Origin: Bacillota bacterium
GTDB lineage: Bacteria > Bacillota > Clostridia > Lachnospirales > Lachnospiraceae
Assembly: GCA_023434365.1 (NCBI GenBank)
Contig: JAEYSV010000056.1
Coordinates: 1 to 64,000 of the forward strand
DNA: 64,000 nt
Direction: 5' to 3'
The stretch's first letter is position 1; the number at the start of each line of letters is the position of its first letter. The position numbers and the translations under genes were made by a program. Under the pieces are notes generated by a model that saw only the letters and a list, made by a program, of their open reading frames with translations, was not told the DNA's origin and did no database searches. This document shows positions 35,239 through 44,174 of this stretch, in pieces.

Positions 35239-37197
35239 CTACTCTTTCACTATGTAATATACTGTATCACTTGAATAATATCCAATTATCGTGTCATAAC
35301 TCCAACCACTAGAATTATTTGCGGTTGACGGATTGCTATCAGTTGTTGCACGTACGGACGCATTATAGTATCCATGCTTATTATACCAGTCACCGTTATT
35401 TGCTCTATACCAAAAATGATAGTCAAATTTAGTTTTTCCGTTCCAGCCCTGTCCAACTCGCATACAGACAACCCACTCATCTGTACCTACGCTTGAAGGA
35501 CATTTATCTTGTTCACGCCAATTACCAATACCAAAATTGGCATTTAACCATGTTCGCATTCGGGTTCTTACTAAGGTTAGAGCTTCATCAATTGTTGATT
35601 GTTCGCATCTTTTACTATCTTCCTCGGTAAACTGTGGGAATAGATTTTGCCCGTCTAAAAAGAAAGCATATCCTTGGCAGTTAACAGTAGCTATTGGAGC
35701 TGTAGGAGGAATTGTTCTTACGCTTTTACATCCATAATAGTTATAAATAATTCTTAAGAATGGTCTGTCACTAGTATCGCTACTCTCAGATGTATAGAAA
35801 TTATTATAATCAACATAATCTTCATTTGCATATCTTATTGAAAAACCATAATTATTGTTCTGCCCTTGATTATTCGTTCGATACCACTCTTTTACAACGT
35901 CAGTGACAGTAAAGTACACATTGTTCTTATTTATAGTTCCACGATATATCTTAGAAACATTTGTAGGCTGATTATTCCATGTTATAGTGCTTGAAGTCCA
36001 ATTACTATTTACTTTATATAACTCTAGCGGACCATAAGTTGTGGTATTATCTGTCGCTGTAATATACATCATTGCATTTTCAATAACTCCATTGATTATT
36101 GGAAATGCATTATACTTAATATATGAACGGTGCAGAATACCATTTTTTAATCCAACATACATCAAACCTGATGTATTGCAATTATCAACAGATCCTTTTT
36201 TAACATATGTATCTTGAACATTTGTACGAGTATTACCCGGCGAAACAATAGGATCAATAATTAATGGATATTGGCGCTCACTATCCATAAGCCATTCCCT
36301 GCTTGGCGTAAGTTTTAAGATATAGTTATTGTTAATTTCTTCTAATTCAACTTTAATATCTGATGAGTATGCATCATTGGAGTCCATCATAAATGGTGAA
36401 GGTATAATAAATATCTCTTCATTCTTCGCGTTATAAAAAACAATACTATTATCTTCGTTTAGTTTTGGAATGACTCCTTCAACAGATAAATTCATAATAT
36501 ATGAATTTATACTTGATGGTTCATTTAATACGATATTCTCTTTTAATTTTCCTGATGATATAGAATATTCAATATTTACATTATTATTGAATAAGTTCTC
36601 ATAAACCACACTGGACTTTAATTTCTTAGCAATTACTTTACGCTCGTTCCTATCATAATTTGTTAAGTCTTTTTCTTTTACTTTTGCATTTTTCTTGCCT
36701 TTCATGTCATAAACTTTAACTTTATCTATGCCTTTTTTCGCCTCAGATATAACAGTGGCAATAGATGCATTGAAGTTAACAGAACTATCATATATTTCTT
36801 CTGCCTCTATACTCCAAGAAATTGTATATTTGTCCTTTGTTATTTTGACTAAAAAATCTTCAGTGTTATCATTAGCAAAAACTACATCTATAATACCATC
36901 TTTATTCTTTAATGTACTACCATTTCCATTGGTTCTAGTTATCAGAGTATTGTCAATTTCTTCCCATTTACCATTTTTTTTGCTGTGAACAGGTTCTGAA
37001 TAAGAAACTGCTGTGTATGAACCATCGCTATTGCGAAAGTGCTTCTCATATTCTCCCCTTAATGATATTTCTTCTTCAAGAATAGTTACACTCTCTTCGC
37101 TTTTTTCTCGCTCTGCCCTTATTGGAATGTTCACTAATAATATCGAACATATAAGCAATAAGCTAATCCCTTTTTTAACTCCCTTACATTTAAACAT
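35239..37197 (-). CDS. Secreted DNRLRE-domain protein with a C-terminal Cys/His domain
   Basis: 652 residues from the ATG at 37197 (GAGGAG upstream). Signal peptide to ~28. An N-terminal region of ~300 residues is typical of wall-associated DNRLRE/Rhs-related proteins. The DNRLRE adhesive module spans ~325-485 (DTYVKKG...SYIKYNAFPIINGVIENAMMY cut: DTYVKKG, SYIKYNAF, FLRIIYNY). The last ~150 residues hold NCQGYAFFLDG (Cys ~507), DYHFWYR (His ~594) and NKHGYYN. This order resembles papain/NlpC-like cysteine hydrolases, but I recognise no named family. It is more AT-rich than its neighbours. Confidence 0.8.
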   Translation of the reverse strand: MFKCKGVKKGISLLLICSILLVNIPIRAEREKSEESVTILEEEISLRGEYEKHFRNSDGSYTAVSYSEPVHSKKNGKWEEIDNTLITRTNGNGSTLKNKDGIIDVVFANDNTEDFLVKITKDKYTISWSIEAEEIYDSSVNFNASIATVISEAKKGIDKVKVYDMKGKKNAKVKEKDLTNYDRNERKVIAKKLKSSVVYENLFNNNVNIEYSISSGKLKENIVLNEPSSINSYIMNLSVEGVIPKLNEDNSIVFYNAKNEEIFIIPSPFMMDSNDAYSSDIKVELEEINNNYILKLTPSREWLMDSERQYPLIIDPIVSPGNTRTNVQDTYVKKGSVDNCNTSGLMYVGLKNGILHRSYIKYNAFPIINGVIENAMMYITATDNTTTYGPLELYKVNSNWTSSTITWNNQPTNVSKIYRGTINKNNVYFTVTDVVKEWYRTNNQGQNNNYGFSIRYANEDYVDYNNFYTSESSDTSDRPFLRIIYNYYGCKSVRTIPPTAPIATVNCQGYAFFLDGQNLFPQFTEEDSKRCEQSTIDEALTLVRTRMRTWLNANFGIGNWREQDKCPSSVGTDEWVVCMRVGQGWNGKTKFDYHFWYRANNGDWYNKHGYYNASVRATTDSNPSTANNSSGWSYDTIIGYYSSDTVYYIVKE

Positions 37198-37303
37198 ATT
37201 ATCACTCCTCATATATTATTTATACCAATAATAATGACTAAATTATAATTATAGTACAACTATCATTTGTATATATTACATTTTATTTCCAATTTATTCA
37301 TAT

Positions 37304-37536
37304 GTCAACAAATATATTGGTTCGCTAGAAGGACTTTCACATGCGACGTTTAACATTGGTAATAATCATCGAGTTCAAAGAAAACACACAATTATTGAGC
37401 ATTTATATACAGTTCAAAAGTACCTAATAATACACCGAATATGCGTCTTATAGTTCACCAGTGTATGGAGAAATTAATGAAACGAGGAGAGTGTATCATT
37501 ACAGAAGTGAAAAAAACAACTCTCATCAAAATATAA
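37304..37536 (+). pseudogene. Probable 5'-truncated, frameshifted gene remnant
   Basis: One open frame runs 37304-37453 (segments HRVQRKHTIIEHLYTVQ). A second continues in another frame to the stop at 37534-37536 (NTPNMRLIVHQCMEKLMKRG). Joining them with one frameshift near 37415-37425 gives a smooth protein-like reading that ends exactly at an intrinsic terminator, as a real gene tail would. No start codon with a ribosome binding site is visible, and the parent family is not recognised. Confidence 0.4.
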
Positions 37537-37558
37537 CCTGGACAGGTTATATTTTTTC
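37531..37558 (+). terminator. Intrinsic terminator
   Basis: Perfect 10-bp stem ATATAACCTG (37531-37540) / CAGGTTATAT (37543-37552) followed by T. It overlaps the last codons of the gene remnant and insulates the polysaccharide locus downstream. Confidence 0.8.
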
Positions 37559-37641
37559 TTTGGTAGAAAATGCAATACATATCCAATAAGAGAAAAATGT
37601 ACCATCAAGTTCGCACTACGGCGCTCGTTCATTACGTAAAG

Positions 37642-37669
37642 TTGACAAAGAACACAATACGTTTAATAC
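37642..37669 (+). promoter_or_regulatory. Possible promoter of the polysaccharide locus
   Basis: TTGACA (37642-37647), 16-bp spacer, TAATAC (37664-37669). The leader between here and 37833 contains a 9-bp inverted repeat TAAGAAAAC / GTTTTCTTA (about 37709-37750). Nothing else is supported in 37559-37832. Confidence 0.4.
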
Positions 37670-37832
37670 AGACAAAAATTGTCAATACATTAGTTATATA
37701 ATCAACTAAGAAAACATAAGACATATAGTGGTCTAAAATGGTTTTCTTATATAGAATACTTGAAACTTTTGGAACTATCAGTATACTTAAAGGTAAAGAG
37801 AATTGATATGGCAAGAAAGGGTTAGACAGAAT

Positions 37833-38432
37833 ATGTACTCAGGTATAAAACGTATGTTAGACATTATCTTATCATTGATGGCAATTATAGTGCTATCTTG
37901 GCTTTTAGTATTACTCAGTCTGATTGTTAAATTTACTTCGAAAGGACCGGTATTATTTAAGCAGAAACGAATTGGAAAAAACAAAACCCATTTTAATATA
38001 TATAAGTATCGTACCATGAGAATCGATACACCGAAAGATATGCCAACTCATCTATTAGCCAATCCGGATAGTTTTATTACTCCGGTAGGGCGATTCTTAA
38101 GAAAAACCAGTTTGGATGAAATGCCACAGTTATTTAATATTCTGGTTGGACAGATGAGTATTGTTGGACCCAGACCTGCACTTTGGAATCAGGATGATCT
38201 CATTGCAGAGCGCGATATTTACCATGCTAATGATATTCGACCAGGGCTAACCGGATGGGCGCAGGTAAATGGTCGAGATGAGCTACCTATCCCGGTAAAA
38301 GCGAAATATGATGGCGAATATATGGAGAGAATGAGTTTTAGTTTTGACATGAAGTGTTTGTTTAAAACAATAGTATCCGTAGTAAAACATGATGGTGTAA
38401 AAGAGGGTGGGCCTGGCTCTGGAGACGCTTGA
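37833..38432 (+). CDS. Priming sugar transferase (polyprenyl-phosphate phosphoglycosyltransferase)
   Basis: 199 residues from the ATG at 37833. A TTG at 37803 with AAAGG upstream would add ten residues, but the family starts just before the membrane anchor (IKRMLDIILSLMAIIVLSW). Motifs: KGPVLFKQKRIGKN, FNIYKYRTMR, LRKTSLDEMPQLFNILVGQMSIVGPRP cut as LDEMPQLFNIL and VGPRPAL, and RPGLTGWAQVNGRD. It moves a sugar-1-phosphate from a nucleotide sugar to undecaprenyl phosphate, the first step of repeat-unit assembly. First gene of the surface polysaccharide locus. Confidence 0.94.
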   Translation: MYSGIKRMLDIILSLMAIIVLSWLLVLLSLIVKFTSKGPVLFKQKRIGKNKTHFNIYKYRTMRIDTPKDMPTHLLANPDSFITPVGRFLRKTSLDEMPQLFNILVGQMSIVGPRPALWNQDDLIAERDIYHANDIRPGLTGWAQVNGRDELPIPVKAKYDGEYMERMSFSFDMKCLFKTIVSVVKHDGVKEGGPGSGDA

Positions 38433-38436
38433 CAGT

Positions 38437-38477
38437 ATTTTTGTTTCATAGGAAATTACATCCTATGAAACAAAAAT
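38437..38477. repeat. 17-bp inverted repeat (hairpin) after the priming transferase
   Basis: Perfect arms 38437-38453 and 38461-38477 (ATTTTTGTTTCATAGGA and its complement) with a 7-nt loop. There is no T tract directly after, so it is not a standard terminator on the plus strand, although the stem itself ends in A/T. It is followed by AAATGCTCCGC and other GC-rich imperfect repeats up to 38541, shared in part with the repeat near position 140. Confidence 0.75.
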
Positions 38478-38541
38478 GCTCCGCAAGGATCGCACTGCGG
38501 CGGAAATGAAAATAGTCGCCTAAGCGACCCGCTGCAGGCGG

Positions 38542-38563
38542 AGAGTTTCGCTAGCGAAACTCT
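38542..38563. repeat. 22-bp perfect palindrome, copy 2 of the intergenic repeat
   Basis: Half-site AGAGTTTCGCT, identical to the core of 155-178. It lies within the 182-bp gap 38433-38614, which holds no gene and is made almost wholly of inverted-repeat sequence. Confidence 0.75.
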
Positions 38564-38614
38564 TTATTATCAAAGAACAAAATGAAATAAGCAAATATAC
38601 TGGAGGACAAAGCA

Positions 38615-39559
38615 ATGTTAACTTTGTATTTAGTAATTCCATGCTATAACGAGGAAGAAGTATTACCAGAAACATCAAAACGATTAAAAGAGAAATTTCG
38701 TGTATTAATAGATAATCAGAAAATAACAAAAGAAAGCAGGATTGTTTTTGTGGATGATGGCTCAAAAGACAAAACCTGGTCCATGATTGAAGCACTACAC
38801 AAAGAGGATTCCATGTATTCAGGAGTCAAACTTTCCAGAAATCGTGGTCATCAGAATGCATTACTTGCGGGTCTTGCTACAGTCAAAGGACTTTGTGATG
38901 CGGTAATCAGCATGGATGCTGATTTGCAAGATGATATTAATGCCATAGATGGCTTTATTGAGGAATATGAAAAAGGTTATGAAGTTGTCTATGGAGTACG
39001 CAAAGCCAGAAAGAAAGACACCTTCTTTAAAAGATTTACCGCGGAAGGTTTTTATAAATTGATGAAAGGGTTAGGCGCTGAAGTAGTATTTAATCATGCG
39101 GACTACCGACTTTTAAGCAATCGTGCACTAGAAGGGCTTTTAGAGTTTAAAGAAGTCAATCTGTTTTTGCGTGGGATAGTCCCAATGATTGGCTATAAGT
39201 CTACGAATGTTTACTATGAACGAAGCGAGCGATTTGCCGGGGAAAGTAAATATCCATTAAAAAAGATGTTGGCGTTCGCATTTCAAGGAATTACCTCCTT
39301 AAGTATTAAACCAATTCGCCTAATTATTTCCCTTGGATTTCTTACGTTCTTTGTTAGTATCATCATGCTTATTACGTTTTTGATTCAACATTTTATTGGA
39401 TATACTGTTAGTGGCTGGACAAGCATTATCGTGTCTGTCTGGGCGTTAGGAGGACTACAGTTATTAGCCATTGGTGTCATAGGTGAATATATCGGAAAAG
39501 TATATCTTGAGACCAAAGGACGTCCAAGATTTATCATCGATCAGTTTATCAATGATTAA
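38615..39559 (+). CDS. GT2 polyprenyl-phosphate glycosyltransferase, GtrB/DPM type
   Basis: 314 residues. GT-A domain: VIPCYNEEEVLPE, IVFVDDGSKDKTW, LSRNRGHQNALLAGL, ISMDADLQDD (the divalent-metal DxD). Two C-terminal membrane segments (~235-300) are typical of GtrB/YkcC proteins that load a sugar on undecaprenyl phosphate. The next gene encodes a GtrA flippase, the usual partner. GGAGGAC precedes the ATG. Confidence 0.92.
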   Translation: MLTLYLVIPCYNEEEVLPETSKRLKEKFRVLIDNQKITKESRIVFVDDGSKDKTWSMIEALHKEDSMYSGVKLSRNRGHQNALLAGLATVKGLCDAVISMDADLQDDINAIDGFIEEYEKGYEVVYGVRKARKKDTFFKRFTAEGFYKLMKGLGAEVVFNHADYRLLSNRALEGLLEFKEVNLFLRGIVPMIGYKSTNVYYERSERFAGESKYPLKKMLAFAFQGITSLSIKPIRLIISLGFLTFFVSIIMLITFLIQHFIGYTVSGWTSIIVSVWALGGLQLLAIGVIGEYIGKVYLETKGRPRFIIDQFIND

Positions 39560-39586
39560 TGAGTAAGAAAGAAGGAACTTACGATA

Positions 39587-40018
39587 ATGACGATAAAGCA
39601 AATGATGGATCTCTATAAAAAACATAAAGAAAAGATTTTGTACCTATTTTTTGGCGGAGTAACGACGATGGTCAATATCGGCTGTTATTGGTGTACCACA
39701 AGACTTCTTCATATTGAAGAAATGCCTAGTACCTGGATTGCCTGGGTAGCTGGAGTGCTGGTTGCCTATGTGACTAATAAGATATGGGTATTTGAAAGTA
39801 AGGCAAGAGGATTCAAAGATTTTTTAAAAGAAGTCACTTCCTTTGTTGCTTTCCGTGTGTTAACCGGTGCGATGGATTTTGGAATCATGTTTATATTTGT
39901 AGAAAAACTACATTTTCACGACTTAGTTATGAAAACTCTTTCCAATGTGCTCGTGATTATCGGTAACTATATAGCTAGTAAGCTTGTTATATTCAAGAAA
40001 AAAACGGTAATGGAATAA
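39587..40018 (+). CDS. GtrA family lipid-linked sugar flippase
   Basis: 143 residues with four membrane segments and the family signature FFGGVTTMVNIGCYW plus VTNKIWVFESKARG. GtrA proteins move polyprenyl-phosphate-linked monosaccharides across the membrane for side-branch addition. Directly follows the GtrB-like gene. Confidence 0.9.
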   Translation: MTIKQMMDLYKKHKEKILYLFFGGVTTMVNIGCYWCTTRLLHIEEMPSTWIAWVAGVLVAYVTNKIWVFESKARGFKDFLKEVTSFVAFRVLTGAMDFGIMFIFVEKLHFHDLVMKTLSNVLVIIGNYIASKLVIFKKKTVME

Positions 40019-40035
40019 GGAAAGGAAACAAAAGA

Positions 40036-41493
40036 ATGCTACAAGTACTTGAAAAATTATATATAAAACTGCTAAATCCGTTTTTAAAGGTTAGTAGGCG
40101 TATTCCGGTAAATGTAAAAGGGGCAGGCCTTTCAATATGTTTTGCTGGACTAATGGCGCAGTATGTTGTAGTTGGGATGATTAATAGAAATACATTGTAT
40201 TACTCCTGGTATATGAGTTTTGATCTTATGATGCTGCTTGGATGCATCTTGTTTATGTTAGGAGAGGAATTAAAACCGCTGGTATGGCGTAAGGGGCTAA
40301 CTTATTCCTTTTTGGGAATGGGTGCTTATATGGTATTATCAGAAAGTTTGCAGCCAAAATATATGCCATATCTCGGTCTTTGTTTGATATTGATTATACC
40401 ACTTTTTGCTTTTGTATGGGGAAATCATAAACAAAAACATTGGGTAATTCAATGTATGAGCAATGGAATACGCGGCGCGTTCTTACTAAGTACTTTGCTT
40501 GCGTTTTTTTTTCGTGTCAAGATGGATGGATATCGCTATGCGGGACTTTTCATCAATCCCAATATGTTGGGATTGTTTTTAGTGCCAGTAGCAATTGTTT
40601 ACCTGATGGAAATAGATAAGATGCTAAAAACAACAGGTTCGAAGATTCGAAAAACGATACTGCTACTTGAAGTAGGTTTATGTTTCTTTATGATTCTTAT
40701 GACGCAGGCAAGAACAACCTTGTTAGCCATCCTTCTTACAGGTGGGATTTGGTTTTTGATTCGGATGGTACAGTTTCGCAGAGAGAAAAAGTTGGGCCGT
40801 TTTCTGGGATCTATCGGTTTATTATTTCTTGTTATTGTAATAAGTTATCCTGCTTATGAGAAGTTATTACAGGTATTACCAGAAAAAACCGGGATACAAT
40901 GGGTTTATCCAAAAGATAAATACTATGCAAAAATTAATGAGCCATTGTTTGGAAGTGCTGTTCTAGCTGCGGAGGATAATGCACAGACGGATGAATCTGA
41001 GTTAGGAGTAATGGATGATGGAGATTCTAAGGAAGAAACCACAGGATTTGATCGTCTTATCGGCTCCCTTCGTTTTGATTCGTTGAGTAGTTTACTTAAT
41101 GGTAGATGGGAGATTTATCAGGAATATGTGAAAGGACTTTCTTGGTCAGGTCATAGAAAAATGTCCATGAAAGTGGATAATAGTACAGTACCTCATGCCC
41201 ATAATAATATGCTTCAACAAGGGTATATGTATGGAATAGGAGCAATGATATTATTTGGTATAATAACAATTTTATCAATTGGCGCAGCAATTAATAATTG
41301 TTTGCGACTTGACCATAATAATTCATACCATTTGTTTATCGTGTTATATTTTATTATACATTTATTAATTGGAATTACTGAAATGACTATTTTACCTTTT
41401 ATCGTTGTGACAGGAATGATATTTTATTTGTTAGTTGCTCTGGTAATGGTAAAAGATAATGATTCATCTCAGAAGGAGTTGTTCTCCGAATGA
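40036..41493 (+). CDS. O-antigen polymerase/ligase-like membrane protein (Wzy/WaaL family)
   Basis: 485 residues with about eleven membrane segments and a long extracellular loop (~290-375). Signature pieces: NPNMLGLFLVPVAI, TQARTTLLAILLTGG and VPHAHNNMLQQGYMYGIG (the HxHN-type motif of Wzy_C). It would join repeat units or ligate finished chains outside the cell. Its presence together with an ABC exporter in the same locus is noteworthy. Confidence 0.85.
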   Translation: MLQVLEKLYIKLLNPFLKVSRRIPVNVKGAGLSICFAGLMAQYVVVGMINRNTLYYSWYMSFDLMMLLGCILFMLGEELKPLVWRKGLTYSFLGMGAYMVLSESLQPKYMPYLGLCLILIIPLFAFVWGNHKQKHWVIQCMSNGIRGAFLLSTLLAFFFRVKMDGYRYAGLFINPNMLGLFLVPVAIVYLMEIDKMLKTTGSKIRKTILLLEVGLCFFMILMTQARTTLLAILLTGGIWFLIRMVQFRREKKLGRFLGSIGLLFLVIVISYPAYEKLLQVLPEKTGIQWVYPKDKYYAKINEPLFGSAVLAAEDNAQTDESELGVMDDGDSKEETTGFDRLIGSLRFDSLSSLLNGRWEIYQEYVKGLSWSGHRKMSMKVDNSTVPHAHNNMLQQGYMYGIGAMILFGIITILSIGAAINNCLRLDHNNSYHLFIVLYFIIHLLIGITEMTILPFIVVTGMIFYLLVALVMVKDNDSSQKELFSE

Positions 41494-41525
41494 GATATAG
41501 GTCTCTGACGGATAGGAGAGTAAGT

Positions 41526-42395
41526 ATGGTAAAGGTATTAGTAACCGGTGAAAAGGGCTATATCGGAACTCAATTAAAAAAATGGTTCGATCAAAAGGAA
41601 ACGGATTATCAGGTGGATTTTTTACCAGTTAGAGACGAGCAGTGGAAAATGTATTCATTTGAACAGTATGATATTATAATTCATGCCGCTGGAATTGCTC
41701 ACCAGAAGGTTACAGAGGAGAATAAGCAGTTATATCACTATGTGAATTGTAGGTTAACAGGTGAGCTAGCGAAAAAGGCGTTGCAAGAAGGGGTAAGTCA
41801 ATTTATATTTCTTAGTAGTATGAGTGTGTTTGGAGAAAACAATCGAAGAAAGAAAATTATTAGGATTACTGCTAATACTACTCCAAACCCAAGTACAGAA
41901 TATGGAAAGAGCAAATTAGATGGCGAAAGCGAGTTGCATAAACTTAGAACAGGTCCGATGAAAATAGCAATAATCAGACCACCGATGGTTTATGGAAAAG
42001 GTGCCAAAGGAAATTATAATTTGCTTAAGTCAATTGCTTTAAAACTGCCGATTTTGCCAATAATATCGAATGAGAGAAGTATGATTTATATAGACAATCT
42101 CTGTGAATTTATATATCTGACTATAAAACATCAAAAGAGCGGAGTGTTCCATCCACAAAACGCACAGTATGTTAGCACTACACAGATGATGCAACAAATC
42201 GTTAAGGCTAATCATCGTAAGAAATTATTCACGCGATTAATGATTCCGTTCATTGTAATGTTAAGAAACATTTCTAATAAAGCGGTAAAAGCCTTTGGCA
42301 CTATGACATATGATATGGATATGTCAGATGAGTTTGATTTTTCTTATTGTATTACGGAGTTTGATGAATCGATAATCACTACTGAGATGGATTAG
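41526..42395 (+). CDS. NAD-dependent sugar epimerase/dehydratase (SDR)
   Basis: 289 residues from the ATG at 41526 (TAGGAGAG upstream); a longer reading from 41490 overlaps the previous stop as ATGA. Rossmann motif TGEKGYIGTQL, HAAGIAH, FLSSMSVFGE and the catalytic YGKSK. Resembles extended SDRs that act on UDP-sugars (4-epimerase or 4-reductase, WbpV-like). Exact substrate unclear. Confidence 0.85.
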   Translation: MVKVLVTGEKGYIGTQLKKWFDQKETDYQVDFLPVRDEQWKMYSFEQYDIIIHAAGIAHQKVTEENKQLYHYVNCRLTGELAKKALQEGVSQFIFLSSMSVFGENNRRKKIIRITANTTPNPSTEYGKSKLDGESELHKLRTGPMKIAIIRPPMVYGKGAKGNYNLLKSIALKLPILPIISNERSMIYIDNLCEFIYLTIKHQKSGVFHPQNAQYVSTTQMMQQIVKANHRKKLFTRLMIPFIVMLRNISNKAVKAFGTMTYDMDMSDEFDFSYCITEFDESIITTEMD

Positions 42396-42421
42396 GGGTA
42401 AGGCGAGAGGAGATACAGAGG

Positions 42422-43171
42422 ATGGAGATAAAAGTCTCGGTTATTATGCCAACGTATAATAATGGTAGGTATATTCATAAGGCAATTGATTCTGTATTAA
42501 GTCAGAACGTGGAGTTAGAGTTGATAATTGTGGATGATGCCTCCACGGATGAGACAGAACGGGTACTTCAAAAGTATATGGAATTAGACAATATCGTTTA
42601 CGTAAAGAATGAAATAAACTGTGGGGTTGCAGAGTCACGCAATATCGGGACAAGTCTGGCTCAGGGAGAATATGTAGCTTTTTTAGATGCTGATGATTGG
42701 TGGGAGCCACAGAAATTACAAAAGCAGCTGGATGCTCTTAAGCAAAGTAAAGAGGTGTTATGCTGCACTGGGCGCGCTTTATACGATGATCAGGGTAATA
42801 GTCTGGGCAAGTATCTAGGAGTAAAAAGTAAGATTACCTACAAAGAGCTATTATATAAAAACAGTATTGCATGCTCCTCCGTACTAATGCCAATTGCTAT
42901 TGCAAGGGAGTTCCCAATGTGCGAGGACCGTTATCATGAAGATTATATAATGTGGCTAAGTATCTTAAAAAAATATGATACAGTGATAGGACTAAATGAG
43001 CCGTTACTTAACACAAGATTAAGCGAGGGCGGGAAGTCTCGTAATAAAATAAAATCAGTTAAAATGACCTATGGAGTTTTCCGTTACATCGGATATTCCA
43101 AAATCACAGCGACGCTCATATTACTAAGATATGAAGCAAATACTTTAATAAAATACGTAAGGAAGAGTTGA
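42422..43171 (+). CDS. Glycosyltransferase family 2
   Basis: 249 residues. MPTYNNGRYIHKAIDSVL, LIIVDDASTDETE, YVAFLDADDWW (DxD) and HEDYIMWLSIL show a cytoplasmic GT-A enzyme that adds a sugar to the lipid-linked chain. AGAGGAGATACAGAGG precedes the ATG. Donor and acceptor unknown. Confidence 0.9.
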   Translation: MEIKVSVIMPTYNNGRYIHKAIDSVLSQNVELELIIVDDASTDETERVLQKYMELDNIVYVKNEINCGVAESRNIGTSLAQGEYVAFLDADDWWEPQKLQKQLDALKQSKEVLCCTGRALYDDQGNSLGKYLGVKSKITYKELLYKNSIACSSVLMPIAIAREFPMCEDRYHEDYIMWLSILKKYDTVIGLNEPLLNTRLSEGGKSRNKIKSVKMTYGVFRYIGYSKITATLILLRYEANTLIKYVRKS

Positions 43172-43278
43172 GATAAATCTTGCCTTAGGAAAACAATATT
43201 GACTATAAAAGGTCGAAAGTATATAATGTTGCAAGACAGCTTACTATTGGAAAATTAAGAAAGAAAAGGACATAATGT

Positions 43279-44160
43279 ATGAAAGGTATTATTTTAGCAG
43301 GTGGTTCTGGTACGCGGTTATATCCACTTACCTTAGTGACTTCAAAACAATTATTACCGGTATATGACAAACCGATGATTTATTATCCGTTGTCTGTGTT
43401 AATGCTGGCAAAGATTAAAGATATTTTAATTATTTCTACTCCACAGGATTTACCTAACTTTAAAAATCTACTTGGAGATGGAAGTAAATTCGGTATCTCA
43501 TTAAGCTATGCAGAGCAACCATCTCCAGATGGATTGGCACAGGCTTTTATTATTGGCGAAGAGTTTTTAGCTGGAGATTCCTGTGCTATGGTATTAGGAG
43601 ATAATATTTTTTATGGCAATGGACTGTCTACTCGGCTTAGAAGTGCAGCCTCGGTTGAAAAGGGAGCAACTATTTTTGGATATTATGTTGAAGACCCACA
43701 GAGATTTGGAATTGTTGAATTTGACGAAGAAGGAAGAGCCGTATCCATTGAAGAAAAGCCGGAGAATCCAAAGTCAAATTATTGTGTGACTGGATTATAT
43801 TTCTATGATAATACCGTTTGTGAGAAAGCAAAACAGGTAAAACCATCAAAACGTGGAGAGTTAGAGATTACTGATTTAAATAGAATGTATCTGGAGGAAG
43901 GAACCCTTAATGTACAGACACTTGGCAGAGGGTATGCATGGCTTGATACCGGTACGATTGATGCCTTATCAGAAGCATCTGAGTTTGTGCGCGTTATGGA
44001 AGGCAGACAAGGAATCCAGATTTCTGCAATTGAAGAGATTGCTTATATTAATGAGTGGATTACAAAGGAGCAGCTTGTAGAGGCCGCTAAAACCTATGGA
44101 AAATCAAAATATGGACAGCATTTGATGATGGTTGCACAAGGGAATATAAAGTATTCATAA
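43279..44160 (+). CDS. rfbA: Glucose-1-phosphate thymidylyltransferase
   Basis: 293 residues, the RmlA length. GGSGTRLYPLT nucleotide-binding motif (8-18), KQLLPVYDKPMIYYPLS, MVLGDNIFYGNGL, EEKPENPKSNYCVTGLYFYD and GRGYAWLDTGT. It makes dTDP-glucose, which feeds both dTDP sugar branches of this locus. Next to rfbB. Confidence 0.97.
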   Translation: MKGIILAGGSGTRLYPLTLVTSKQLLPVYDKPMIYYPLSVLMLAKIKDILIISTPQDLPNFKNLLGDGSKFGISLSYAEQPSPDGLAQAFIIGEEFLAGDSCAMVLGDNIFYGNGLSTRLRSAASVEKGATIFGYYVEDPQRFGIVEFDEEGRAVSIEEKPENPKSNYCVTGLYFYDNTVCEKAKQVKPSKRGELEITDLNRMYLEEGTLNVQTLGRGYAWLDTGTIDALSEASEFVRVMEGRQGIQISAIEEIAYINEWITKEQLVEAAKTYGKSKYGQHLMMVAQGNIKYS

Positions 44161-44174
44161 GAAGGAGATTCGCT

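Noticed and set aside
37833..38432. Start of the priming transferase at TTG 37803
   Set aside because: Family members begin right before the membrane anchor, which favours the ATG at 37833, though the TTG cannot be excluded.
38437..38477. Terminator after the priming transferase gene
   Set aside because: The stem is perfect but no T run follows it, and the adjacent repeats suggest a repeat element instead.
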